The translations under genes and the position numbers were made by a program. DNA of 64,000 nucleotides from DATEDA01 sp963744255 (lineage in GTDB: Bacteria; Pseudomonadota; Gammaproteobacteria; Burkholderiales; SG8-39). Below are positions 7,803-15,495 of this stretch, piece after piece (the stretch's first letter is position 1; the number at the start of each line of letters is the position of its first letter). The notes under the pieces were generated by a model. It saw only the letters and a list, made by a program, of their open reading frames with translations, had not been told where the DNA came from and searched no databases. The stretch is from the NCBI GenBank assembly GCA_963744255.1, contig CAVUSZ010000035.1, forward strand, positions 24,986 to 88,985, written 5' to 3'.

Positions 7803-8883
7803 AGTCGAGATCCGGCACCGCCAGGGCCGCTTTCGCCTCGACGCGTCGTTCGCGTCCGATGCCGCGGTGACGGCACTGTTCGGCAGATCTGGAGCAGGCA
7901 AGACCACGGTCGTCAACGTCATCGCTGGGCTGCTCCGGCCCGACGAGGGACGCGTCGCCGTGAACGGCGCGGTGCTGCTCGATACCGCGCGCCGCGTGTG
8001 CGTGGCGACCCGGCATCGGCGCGTCGGGTACGTCTTCCAGGAGGGCCGGCTCTTCCCGCATCTCACGGTGCGGCAGAACCTCGTGTACGGCCGCTTCTTC
8101 ACACCGCCGGCGGACCGCTATGCATTGCTCGACCAGGTCGTCAGCCTGCTCGACGTCGCGCCGCTCCTCGAGCGCCGTCCGGCGGCGCTGTCGGGCGGCG
8201 AGAAGCAGCGCGTCGCCATCGGGCGCGCGCTGCTCGCCAGCCCGAGGATCCTCCTGCTCGATGAACCCCTGGCGTCGCTCGACCGCGGCCGCAAGAGCGA
8301 GATCCTCTTCTACATCGAGCGCCTGCGCGACGAGATGCGGATCCCGATCGTGTACGTGACGCACGAAATCGAGGAGATCGTGCGGCTCGCCGAGCGGATG
8401 GTCCTCATGTCCGACGGGCGCTCGGTAGCTTGCGGTTCGGTTCTCGAGATCATGGCGCGGCTCGACCTCAAGCCGATGACCGGACGGTTCGAGGGGGGCG
8501 CGGTGCTCGAGGCGGTGGTCACCGCGCAGGACCTCGAGTACGGGATCGCGACGCTCGCCTTCGACGGCGGGGAGCTGCAGTGTACCGGCGTCGACGCGCT
8601 CCGGGGCGAACGGGTGCGGGTCCGCATCCGCGCCCGGGACGTGGCGCTCTGCCTCGAGCGGCCCTCGGCTACGAGCGTCCGGAACGTCCTCGCCGGCAGG
8701 ATCGCCGAGATCGGGGCGTACGGCGGTCCCGAAGTGGACGTGCGGATCGAAGTCGGACGGGTTTCCCTGCTTGCACGGCTCACCCGACGCTCGGCCGACG
8801 ACCTGGGACTCGCTCCCGGCCGGGCCGTTTACGCACTAGTGAAATCGGTCGCCATCGACCACCGCAGCGTGGGTTATGCCTGA
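7795..8883 (+). CDS. modC: Molybdate ABC transporter ATP-binding protein
   Basis: ModC powers molybdate uptake by ATP hydrolysis at the inner face of the membrane. The 362-residue protein carries Walker A (GRSGAGKTT), Q-loop (YVFQEGRLFPH), ABC signature (LSGGEKQRVAIGRAL), Walker B (ILLLDEPLASLD) and the H-switch (YVTHEIEEI). The C-terminal 70 residues form a TOBE domain (SVRNVLAGRIAEIGAYGGPE), which binds molybdate in this family. It overlaps the end of modB. A 5' extension in frame lies inside modB and is not used. Confidence 0.96.
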   Translation: MLEVEIRHRQGRFRLDASFASDAAVTALFGRSGAGKTTVVNVIAGLLRPDEGRVAVNGAVLLDTARRVCVATRHRRVGYVFQEGRLFPHLTVRQNLVYGRFFTPPADRYALLDQVVSLLDVAPLLERRPAALSGGEKQRVAIGRALLASPRILLLDEPLASLDRGRKSEILFYIERLRDEMRIPIVYVTHEIEEIVRLAERMVLMSDGRSVACGSVLEIMARLDLKPMTGRFEGGAVLEAVVTAQDLEYGIATLAFDGGELQCTGVDALRGERVRVRIRARDVALCLERPSATSVRNVLAGRIAEIGAYGGPEVDVRIEVGRVSLLARLTRRSADDLGLAPGRAVYALVKSVAIDHRSVGYA

Positions 8884-8902
8884 GAGGGCGAAGAGGACGG
8901 CG

Positions 8903-8931
8903 TTGACCCGTCTGTGCGCGCGGGCTAAGAT
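8903..8931 (+). promoter_or_regulatory. Sigma70-type promoter for grxD
   Basis: TTGACC at 8903-8908 and TAAGAT at 8926-8931 are separated by exactly 17 bases, a good fit to the sigma70 consensus. The grxD start codon is about 40 bases downstream. This gives grxD its own promoter, independent of modABC. Confidence 0.6.
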
Positions 8932-8971
8932 CCTGAGCAAATCAGTCAAGATTATCCGGAAGGGATTCGAG

Positions 8972-9292
8972 ATGGACGTCCAAACCACGATCAAGCAGCA
9001 GGTCACCAGCCACCCGGTGGCGCTCTACATGAAGGGCACGCCGCAGTTCCCGCAGTGCGGCTTTTCCGCCACGGTGGTGCAGATCCTGTACGCCTGTGGC
9101 GTGAAGGACTTCTTCAGCGTGAACGTGCTCGAGGAACCCGAGATTCGCCAAGGCATCAAGGAGTACGCGAACTGGCCGACGATCCCGCAGCTCTACGTCG
9201 ACGGCGAGTTCGTCGGCGGGTCGGATATCCTGCGCGAGATGTACCAGTCCGGCGAGCTGCAGAAGCTGCTCGCGGCGAAGCAGACCGCGTAG
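8972..9292 (+). CDS. grxD: Monothiol glutaredoxin, Grx4 family
   Basis: Grx4-type monothiol glutaredoxins carry Fe-S clusters and deliver them to target proteins. The 106-residue product has the active-site motif CGFS (GTPQFPQCGFSATVVQIL), the WPTIPQLYVDGEFVGG segment and GGSDILREMYQSGELQKLL, all diagnostic. The start at 8972 is preceded by GAAGGGATT. It has its own promoter upstream and a terminator immediately downstream, so it is a single-gene transcript. Close linkage to prfA-prmC is usual in Betaproteobacteria but here a 7-kb metal block intervenes. Confidence 0.97.
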   Translation: MDVQTTIKQQVTSHPVALYMKGTPQFPQCGFSATVVQILYACGVKDFFSVNVLEEPEIRQGIKEYANWPTIPQLYVDGEFVGGSDILREMYQSGELQKLLAAKQTA

Positions 9293-9309
9293 GACCGCTC
9301 GCACTCGAT

Positions 9310-9340
9310 GCCCGCACGGTTCCGTGCGGGCTTTGCATTT
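9310..9340 (+). terminator. Rho-independent terminator after grxD
   Basis: A perfect 10-bp stem GCCCGCACGG / CCGTGCGGGC with a TT loop (9310-9331) is followed by the short T-rich run tttgcattt. It starts 18 bases after the grxD stop. Confidence 0.8.
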
Positions 9341-9498
9341 CTGGATCGGGAAGATCAGGCACGAGCAATCCGATCGCGGACAGTGTCCGTGGAACGGCGC
9401 GCGCTGCGACCATCCGCCAGTAAGTACCGAGGGCTGCCACAGCGTGGCATTCTATCTGCGCGCGAAGGCGCGGCAGTCTAGCGAAAGGCTCGCTCGAT

Positions 9499-9544
9499 CA
9501 TCATTGGTGCCCCTTTCTCGTGAGAAGACGAGGCACCGATGATG
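9499..9544. repeat. Long stem-loop near an outer-membrane-protein tail
   Basis: CATCATTGGTGCC at 9499-9511 and GGCACCGATGATG at 9532-9544 are inverted copies with one G-T pair, closing a 20-base loop. It lies just beyond the stop codon of the minus-strand outer-membrane-protein fragment, so it may be the retained 3' transcript end of that lost gene. There is no clear T-run. The 160 bases between it and the grxD terminator hold nothing recognisable. Confidence 0.45.
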
Positions 9545-9552
9545 CCTTTGGA

Positions 9553-9663
9553 TCAGAACTCCCAGCGCAATTCGATCGCAGTAGGCGTACCGACCGAAGT
9601 TGAGTCGTAGCTGGAATGGCCCCGGCCGGCCGGCTGCATCACCCCGATGCCTTGAAGTGTCAT
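9553..9663 (-). pseudogene. Fragment: C-terminal tail of an outer-membrane beta-barrel protein
   Basis: Read on the minus strand from ATG at 9663 the peptide has 36 residues and ends in HSSYDSTSVGTPTAIELRWEF. The alternating pattern and terminal phenylalanine are typical of the last strand of a Gram-negative outer-membrane barrel. In-frame stop codons upstream remove the rest of the gene. No usable ribosome site was seen. It is most likely the relic of a deleted porin-type gene. The family cannot be named from so little sequence. Confidence 0.35.
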
Positions 9664-9881
9664 TGCGTGCCTGCTTGTCGTTGCCTAAACGATTACCAAT
9701 GCGTCAATCACAAGATCGGCAGCGTCGAGAACTACTGCACACCACCAGCGGTGCCTATCGTTCCTCATAAGGCGCCCCGCAGGTAACCTTCCCGGCACCT
9801 TCGGCAGCCCGCCGGGGGGTGGTCCGACCACCGTGTTGGGCGCACGGTGGCCAGACCTAAACCAAACCCATGAGGTGCCGC

Positions 9882-10061
9882 ATGAGTTCAGCTGGAAAGA
9901 TTCTATCTCTCGAGCAGGCTCGGAAAGAGCGGGAGGAGGGGGAGTTCATCAAGTGGATTGAGGCCCACGGATCGAGCTTCGTCGCAGCTTGGGAGTGCGC
10001 TCACAGTGAAGCTCCGTGCGAACGATGCTCTGGGCGGATCAGAAGGCGAGAGAGGCCCTAG
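9882..10061 (+). CDS. Small hypothetical protein
   Basis: An ATG at 9882, preceded by GAGGTG, opens a 59-residue frame: SSAGKILSLEQARKEREEGE followed by FIKWIEAHGSSFVAAW and a cysteine pair (CERCSGRIRRRERP). The N-terminal half is a charged helix. I do not recognise the family. The codons look like real coding sequence rather than chance. Upstream (about 9800-9860) two overlapping short inverted repeats (ggtggtc/gaccacc and caccgt/acggtg) could be an operator or attenuator. A minus-strand gene converges on it. Confidence 0.45.
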   Translation: MSSAGKILSLEQARKEREEGEFIKWIEAHGSSFVAAWECAHSEAPCERCSGRIRRRERP

Positions 10062-10167
10062 ACCGAGGAGGCGCAGCTTGCAGCGTCGCAGACGCGACTG
10101 AGCCAAGCGCGATTGGAAGCCGCGGGGCGCGCGGAGTCACCATGGAGGTTAATCGCCAGGCCCACAC

Positions 10168-10195
10168 AAAAAAGCGGCCCCGCTGAGGGAGCCGC
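10168..10195 (-). terminator. Rho-independent terminator, minus strand
   Basis: On the minus strand a GC hairpin (GCGGC ... GCCGC with an inner CCC/GGG, 10174-10195) is followed directly by six T residues (10173-10168). It ends transcription of the small minus-strand gene at 10358-10669. The rest of 10062-10357 holds no gene that I can support. Confidence 0.7.
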
Positions 10196-10357
10196 GCCGT
10201 CACGAGCTTACCCAGGGAGGGGGAAGAGACTAGCAAGCTCGCACGGATGATCGTACGCGGGAAACGTTACAGCCCCTCGACGCCACGATTACGCCGCGGT
10301 CATGCAGAACCCGGCCAGCGAGAACGCGCAGCGCGCGAGGTGACCTCCGGACTTCTT

Positions 10358-10669
10358 CTAGTCCGTCGGAGGAAGAGAGCGTCGACGGAGCGGGCTGTAC
10401 CAGCTCTGAATGCTCCCCTTGCCGGGGAACGAGAGTTGGAACGTTTCCACAGGCGTGCCGACTGTAGATTTTACGCGCGCCTTTGCCGCACCGAGTACTT
10501 CTTGCATCGTCATGCCGTCGGCCGAGAGGACCGATCGGGAGAGATCCGGACGGAACCTCACCGGGATTAGGTGGACGTAGGCGCGATAGGCGAAGGAGCC
10601 CAGTTCCCAGACTGCGCCTCGGAAGCGGTAATTGCCGGCCTTTCCTTGCAGTCGTGCTTTCACAGCCAT
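10358..10669 (-). CDS. Hypothetical protein with strong ribosome site
   Basis: The ATG at 10669 follows a perfect AGGAGG six bases upstream (10681-10676), which decides the start. The 103-residue product is basic and contains KARLQGKAGNYRFRGAVWEL, SFAYRAYVHLIPVRFRPDLS and VGTPVETFQLSFPGKGSIQS. No domain was recognised. It has its own terminator downstream and a frame-broken gene of the same orientation upstream, so the pair may be leftovers of one mobile or phage-like module. That link is inference. Confidence 0.55.
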   Translation of the reverse strand: MAVKARLQGKAGNYRFRGAVWELGSFAYRAYVHLIPVRFRPDLSRSVLSADGMTMQEVLGAAKARVKSTVGTPVETFQLSFPGKGSIQSWYSPLRRRSLPPTD

Positions 10670-10767
10670 AGACAACCTCCTGCAGGCATCTCAGGTTGTT
10701 CTCATCAACTCCCCGAGCAAGAGACCTGCAAGCGGTGTTCCGCGGCTGCCCCGCTTAGCGGATCGGT

Positions 10768-11215
10768 TCAGATCCGGCTGCCAGTGGTGGTGTGCTGCGT
10801 CTCCTTCGCCGCGTCGCCGTTCCACTCGTTCAGGTAGTCCCCGAAGCGTGGGCTTGCCTTGTACGGCAGCCATGAAACGCTTCGCAGCGGGTAGGCCAGG
10901 CCCGCCTTCGCTTCGATCCTCTCGGCTTCGTCGGTGGTCACGAGTTCAAGCGTATCCGCCTGCTCGTGGTCCCCGCTCTCCGAAGCTGGGCGATGTGTTC
11001 GCGGAACACCTTCGCGGCCGCCTCAGGCGACTTGGCGAAACTCTCGGGGTCTCGAGTGGCGTGCGCAATGACGCGCTTGAACTCAGACTACGAGCCACTT
11101 GCGTTCTGCTGCTTCGCGAAGCTCCGCTTGTGCCGAGTCTTCGCTCGAGGACCGCCGCGCCGACCACGTGTCGCAGCTTCAAAAGGACAGCGAGTTGTAC
11201 CGACCGTGGACTAGG
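10768..11215 (-). pseudogene. Frame-broken hypothetical gene, minus strand
   Basis: Three stretches of convincing coding sequence follow one another in different frames on the minus strand. The first reads AQAELREAAERKWLVV, the second FKRVIAHATRDPESFAKSPE then AAAKVFREHIAQLRRAG, the third GDHEQADTLELVTTDEAERI and on to SWLPYKASPRFGDYLNEWNG before a stop at 10768. The switch between the second and third is a missing base in a G run near 10977. The switch between the first and second is at about 11085. I do not recognise the family. It is either decayed or carries sequence errors. Confidence 0.45.
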
Positions 11216-11277
11216 ACAGCGTGAACGGAGATTCTCACCTATCCTTGTTGAATCAAGAACATCTTGCATGCGCACGG

Positions 11278-11790
11278 TCACAATTGGAAGATCAGGCACG
11301 TCTCCGTGCCGTGCGCGTAGAGCTTCCCGCTCGCATCGACCAGCCGGCCTTCCGAAGTCGCGATCGTCCGCCCGGCGTTGATCACCTTGCCCTCGGCCCG
11401 CAACGGGCCGGAATCGGGCATGACGGGACGGACGATATTCAGCTTGAACTCGACCGTCGTGTAACCCTGGCCGGCGGCGAGCGTCGCGTGCACGGCGCAG
11501 GCCATGCACGAGTCGAGCAAGGTCGCCGTCCAGCCGCCGTGGATCGATCCGAGCGGGTTGAAGTAAGCGGGCTTGGGCGTCCCTTGGAACACTGCCCGGC
11601 CGCGCTCCACCTCGAGCAGGTAAAAGTTGAGCGTGTCGGTGATCGGCGGGCGCGGTACGCGTCCCTCGAGGATCCCCCGCAGGAAGTCGAGGCCGGACTG
11701 CGCCCGCAGCGTCTCGATCGGGCTCACGCCCGGCCCGGCGAACCGGACCAGCGCGGCCTTCATCTGCGACTCCCAGTCGTTGTCCGTCAT
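11278..11790 (-). CDS. PaaI-type hotdog-fold thioesterase
   Basis: This 170-residue protein has the hotdog thioesterase core NPLGSIHGGWTATLLDSCMA, with HGG and the following D/S residues of the PaaI/YdiI class, then the strand VEFKLNIVRPVMPDSGPLRA and a typical last strand (ASGKLYAHGTETCLIF). Such enzymes hydrolyse acyl-CoA thioesters in the cytoplasm. The start at 11790 is preceded by GAGGCGACG; an ATG 12 codons upstream lacks a site. It is followed upstream (in transcription) by a DUF4242 gene in the same direction, 69 bases away. The substrate is unknown. Confidence 0.85.
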   Translation of the reverse strand: MTDNDWESQMKAALVRFAGPGVSPIETLRAQSGLDFLRGILEGRVPRPPITDTLNFYLLEVERGRAVFQGTPKPAYFNPLGSIHGGWTATLLDSCMACAVHATLAAGQGYTTVEFKLNIVRPVMPDSGPLRAEGKVINAGRTIATSEGRLVDASGKLYAHGTETCLIFQL

Positions 11791-11858
11791 CGTCGCCTCT
11801 CGGACCGCGGTCGAAGGGGCGAACATTGCCAGACTCCGGGAACCGGGTCGAGCGGTAC

Positions 11859-12128
11859 TCAGCGCTGCGGCGTCAGGTCGAGCGCCGGCACGATGCGATC
11901 GAAGGGGATCTTCGCCTGCTCGTTCAACGTCTTCACCGTCGCCGGATCATCGGCGGCAAAGAGGCACATGCAGCAGCCGTCCTCGGGCACGAAGGTGGAG
12001 CGGATGTAGCGTACCGGCTGCCCGTCGCGGGAGAGTTTCTCGGCCGTCTCGATCGCACGCTTCTGCGCGTCCGCAAGATCGCCCATCGCGATGCCCTTCA
12101 GGGAGCGCTCGACCATATAGACCTGCAT
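11859..12128 (-). CDS. DUF4242 (SCO4226-like) small protein
   Basis: The 89-residue product begins MQVYMVERSLKGIAMGDLAD and contains VRYIRSTFVPEDGCCMCLFA and DDPATVKTLNEQAKIPFDRI, the layout of DUF4242, a small ferredoxin-like fold whose founding member binds nickel. The double cysteine CCMC is notable. The start at 12128 was chosen because GGAGG lies nine bases upstream; an ATG four codons earlier overlaps that site. The role is unknown. It is divergent from the LysR gene. Confidence 0.7.
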   Translation of the reverse strand: MQVYMVERSLKGIAMGDLADAQKRAIETAEKLSRDGQPVRYIRSTFVPEDGCCMCLFAADDPATVKTLNEQAKIPFDRIVPALDLTPQR

Positions 12129-12265
12129 GCTGTCCTCCATCGGTTGAGGTAACGCGGGACAAAGCGTAGGCGCCGGGCGCGCGTCGCGGAAGCGGCCGGC
12201 GCTTATCGATCCATAACTGGGCCTTGCAGTCCGGCCGCGCGGACCGGCGTAGACTTCGCCGCGCC

Positions 12266-13141
12266 ATGGAACTGCAACAGATCCGCTACTTCCTCGCGAT
12301 CTGCGAGCACGGGAGCTTCTCGCGCGCCGCCGAGGCGTGCGACGTCTCGCAGCCCGCGCTGACCGCGGCGATCAAGAAGCTCGAGGAGGAGGCGGGCGGG
12401 CAACTCCTCCACCGCGAGGGCAAGCGGCTCGTGGTCTCGGAGCTCGGCCGGATGGTCAAGCCGCACCTCGAGCAGGTGCTTGGCGAACGCGACGCCGCGC
12501 TCCGCGTCGCGCGGAACTTCCACCTGCTGCGCTCGACCCCGCTGCGGATCGGCGTCATCCCGACCATCGGCCCGGTCCGGCTTGCAGGCTTCTTCGAGCA
12601 CTACCGGCAGAAGAACCCGGGGGTCGAGCTCGCCGTCCGCGAGGCGGCGCTCGAGACGCTCCTCGGCGAGCTCGAGCGCGGCGAGCTCGACTTCGCGATC
12701 GTCAACGCGCCTGGCGGCCTGAGCGACACCTTCCGCGCGGAGCCGCTCTATCGCGAGGGTTATGTGGTCGTCTTCCCGCCTGGCCACCGGTTCGAGTCGC
12801 TGAAAGCGGTGAAGCTCGCGGACGTTTCCGGCCAGCCCTACGTCGACCGCCTCTCGTGCGAGCTGCGCGAGATGGTGATGAAGGTGTGCGCCGACCGCGA
12901 GATCGAGCTGTACGCGACCTTCCGCAGCGAGCGCGAGGACTGGGTCGAGGCGATGGTGAAGGCCCGGCTCGGCGTCGCGTTCATGCCCGAGTACTCGGTG
13001 ACGCTCGACGGCGTGCGCGCGCGCCCGCTCGTCGATCCGGCGGTCGAGCGCACGGTGCTGCTCGTCGATGTCCGCGGCCGCAGCCGCACGCCGGCCGCAA
13101 AGCAGTTCGCCGACGGCATCCGGACCTACGACTGGCTTTGA
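12266..13141 (+). CDS. LysR-family transcriptional regulator (OxyR/CynR-like)
   Basis: The 291-residue protein has the LysR winged helix (MELQQIRYFLAICEHGSFSR, SQPALTAAIKKLEEEAGGQL), then the dimerisation helix and a two-lobed effector domain (LRIGVIPTIGPVRLAGFFEH, LDFAIVNAPGG, YVVVFPPGHRF). The start at 12266 gives the canonical N-terminus. It is divergent from the DUF4242-thioesterase pair, which it may control. The effector is unknown. One cysteine (LSCELREM) lies where OxyR-type proteins have redox cysteines, but alone that does not show redox sensing. Confidence 0.9.
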   Translation: MELQQIRYFLAICEHGSFSRAAEACDVSQPALTAAIKKLEEEAGGQLLHREGKRLVVSELGRMVKPHLEQVLGERDAALRVARNFHLLRSTPLRIGVIPTIGPVRLAGFFEHYRQKNPGVELAVREAALETLLGELERGELDFAIVNAPGGLSDTFRAEPLYREGYVVVFPPGHRFESLKAVKLADVSGQPYVDRLSCELREMVMKVCADREIELYATFRSEREDWVEAMVKARLGVAFMPEYSVTLDGVRARPLVDPAVERTVLLVDVRGRSRTPAAKQFADGIRTYDWL

Positions 13142-13146
13142 TCGAG

Positions 13147-14037
13147 CTAGCGCGCTTCCGACAGCAGCCGCTCCATCATCCGCTCGGCCTGGGTCAGGTA
13201 CCCCGCGCCGAAGAGGTTGAGGTGGTTGAGGACGTGATAGAGGTTGTAGAGCACGCGGCGCAGCCGATAACCCTCGCCGATCGGCCGCACCTCCCGGTAA
13301 CCCTCGTAGAAGCTCGGCGGGAAGCCGCCGAAGAGCTCGGTCATCGCGAGGTCGGCTTCCGCGTCGCCGTAATACACCGCCGGGTCGAACACGACCGGCG
13401 CACCGTGGCCGAGGAATCCCGCGTTGCCGCTCCAGAGGTCGCCGTGCAGCAATGAGGGCGCCGGCGTGTGCCCTTCGAGGAGGCGGGGCGCCGCTTCGAT
13501 CACCCGCTCGCCGAGCGCTTGAACCTCCCCGCGGTGGCCGTTCCGCGCCGCGAGCTCGAGCTGCGGTGCGAGCCGCGCGCGGCGCCAGAACTCGCACCAC
13601 GAGGCGTGGCGCGCGTTCGGCTGCGGGGTGAGGCCGATGAAGTTGTCGCGATGCCAGCCGAACTCGCCGCCGCGGTGCTCGTGCAGCCGCGCGAGCCGGC
13701 GCCCGAGCTGATGGAAGCCGGCGTCGGTCCCGGGGCCGAGCGGGAGATGCTCGAGGACGAGGAACGCTTTTCCGTCCGCCTCGCCTTGCGCGACCGGCTG
13801 CGGCACGCGCATGCCCCCGCCGGCGAGCGCCACGAGGCCATCCGCTTCGGCGGCGAAGGTCGCGGCGAGCCGCGCATCGTTCGTTTTCGCGAAGTAGCGG
13901 GTCGCGCCCGACTCGAGCACCCAGCTCGAGTGGATGCACCCGCCGGCGGCCGCGGTGGCACGGCTGATGGCGAACGGCGCGCCGGACGCGCGGACGACAG
14001 CGTTCTCGAGGGCAGTGCGGAGGGAGTCGGACAACAT
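13147..14037 (-). CDS. Fructosamine/ketosamine kinase family protein
   Basis: This 296-residue protein belongs to the fructosamine-3-kinase family, which phosphorylates sugars attached to lysines so that the adduct is released. Visible signatures are GGCIHSSWVLESGATRYFAK (ATP-binding strands), LLHGDLWSGNAGFLGHG (catalytic HGDLW with the N for metal), VVFDPAVYYGDAEADLAMTE and LYNLYHVLNHLNLFGAGYL. The start at 14037 matches family N-termini. It converges with the LysR gene and follows the protein kinase gene by 23 bases in the same direction, so the two may be co-transcribed. Confidence 0.92.
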   Translation of the reverse strand: MLSDSLRTALENAVVRASGAPFAISRATAAAGGCIHSSWVLESGATRYFAKTNDARLAATFAAEADGLVALAGGGMRVPQPVAQGEADGKAFLVLEHLPLGPGTDAGFHQLGRRLARLHEHRGGEFGWHRDNFIGLTPQPNARHASWCEFWRRARLAPQLELAARNGHRGEVQALGERVIEAAPRLLEGHTPAPSLLHGDLWSGNAGFLGHGAPVVFDPAVYYGDAEADLAMTELFGGFPPSFYEGYREVRPIGEGYRLRRVLYNLYHVLNHLNLFGAGYLTQAERMMERLLSEAR

Positions 14038-14060
14038 GGCGCCGGTCCGGCGCCGGAAGA

Positions 14061-15392
14061 CTACACCGCCGTGAGGCGGTTGTTCGCGAGCGTAAGGCGC
14101 TCGACCATGATCGACATGAACGCGCGGTCGAAGCGGTGCCGGCAGGCATCCGACGCGTGCGCGAGGTCCTCCACGCGGATCGTGATGACGCGCGAGGCCG
14201 AGAGGGCGATCACGTCGGCGCTCCGCTCGTTCGTCTGGCGCGAAAGGTAGGACATCTCGCCGAAGCACTCGCCGGCGTTCAGTATGTTGAGCAGCTTCTG
14301 ACGCTTGGTCACTTTCACCTCGCCGGAGGCGAGGATGCAGAAGAAGTCGCCCGTGTCGCCTTCCGCGATCAGCGCCGTCCCGGGCCCGGCGTCCTGCCAG
14401 GAGCTGATGCGCAGCACCTCCCACAGCGCGGCGTCGGTGAACTCGGCGAAAAACTCCATCGCGCGGAGCGTGTTGAACTTCTCGCTGTCCGCCACCTCGT
14501 CGGAGCGCCGGCGAATCTCCTCCGAGCGGAAGATCTCGGCCAGCTCGAACGACATCTCGTCCCAGCTCTGGAAGCGCCGCTCGACGTCCTTTTCCATCGC
14601 CCGCTTCACGATGGCGTCGAGCGCTGGCGGGATCTCCCTGCGGTGCGCCGACGGCGGCGGCGGCTCGACCGTCGTGATCTGGTACATCATGCTGAAGTTG
14701 TTCGTGGCGCTGAACGGCAGCACGCCGGTCAGCAGCTGGTACATCACCACCCCGAGCGAGTACACGTCGGTGCGGTGATCGAGCGACTGCTCCTTGATCT
14801 GCTGCGGCGACATGTAGGCCGGCGAGCCGATACCGGTCACCTGGGTCGTGTCGCCCGAGCTCATGATCGCCGAGCCGAAGTCGCTTATCTTGATGTCGGT
14901 CCCGCCGGCTCCGACTAGCAGGATGTTCGCCGGCTTGATGTCGCGGTGGGTGACGCCGAGCTTGTGCGCGAAGTCGAGCGCGCGCGTCGCCTTGAACCCG
15001 ATCTCGATGATCTTGTCGAGCGGCAGCAGGTTCTCGGGCGCGCAGAACGGCTCCAGGGTGCCGCCGGCGACGTACTCCATCACGATGTAGGACATCTTGT
15101 CGCCCACCACCGCGTCGTAGATCTGCGCGATGTGCGGGTGGGCGAGCTTGCCGGCGAGCGACGCCTCGGTGACGAACAGCTTTCTGAAGACCTTCCCGCC
15201 CTGCGGGTCGTTGAGCCGGTCCTGGTAGACGATCTTGACCGCGACGTCGCGCCCGGCGAACTCGTCGTGGCAGAGGTAGACCTCGCTCGTCGCGCCGTCG
15301 CCGAGCTTGCGGATCACCTGGTACTTGCCGATCCGTTCGGGCGGCGGAGCGTCGAGGAGCGGCGGTTCGAACTGGGCGGCGGCAGCGGACAT
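14061..15392 (-). CDS. Ser/Thr protein kinase fused to a cyclic-nucleotide-binding domain
   Basis: The 443-residue protein has a Hanks-type kinase at residues 22-285: glycine loop (LGDGATSEVYLCHD), lysine (DVAVKIVYQD), catalytic HRDIKPANILL, DFG (ISDFGSAIM) and the activation segment end (GSPAYMSPQQ). After a linker, residues 310-430 form a cNMP-binding domain (LIAEGDTGDFFCILASGEVK, GECFGEMSYLSRQTNERSAD) with the E and R that contact cyclic nucleotide phosphate. No membrane helix is seen, so it is cytoplasmic. The domain pairing suggests kinase activity gated by a cyclic nucleotide, as in eukaryotic PKG, which is inference. argH follows on the same strand upstream. Confidence 0.93.
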   Translation of the reverse strand: MSAAAAQFEPPLLDAPPPERIGKYQVIRKLGDGATSEVYLCHDEFAGRDVAVKIVYQDRLNDPQGGKVFRKLFVTEASLAGKLAHPHIAQIYDAVVGDKMSYIVMEYVAGGTLEPFCAPENLLPLDKIIEIGFKATRALDFAHKLGVTHRDIKPANILLVGAGGTDIKISDFGSAIMSSGDTTQVTGIGSPAYMSPQQIKEQSLDHRTDVYSLGVVMYQLLTGVLPFSATNNFSMMYQITTVEPPPPSAHRREIPPALDAIVKRAMEKDVERRFQSWDEMSFELAEIFRSEEIRRRSDEVADSEKFNTLRAMEFFAEFTDAALWEVLRISSWQDAGPGTALIAEGDTGDFFCILASGEVKVTKRQKLLNILNAGECFGEMSYLSRQTNERSADVIALSASRVITIRVEDLAHASDACRHRFDRAFMSIMVERLTLANNRLTAV

Positions 15393-15495
15393 TGCCTCGA
15401 GTCGGAAGGATCGGGGGGAGGGGGGGTCGCCCCCGCGGGTCGGGAAGCTCCTACTTACCGCTGCCGGCGCCGGAGTTCAAGCGGGCGTCCCCCGG

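Noticed and set aside
10632..11381. 249-residue plus-strand ORF in the degraded strip
   Set aside because: Serine/arginine-rich shadow of the minus-strand pseudogene, which has the more protein-like sequence.
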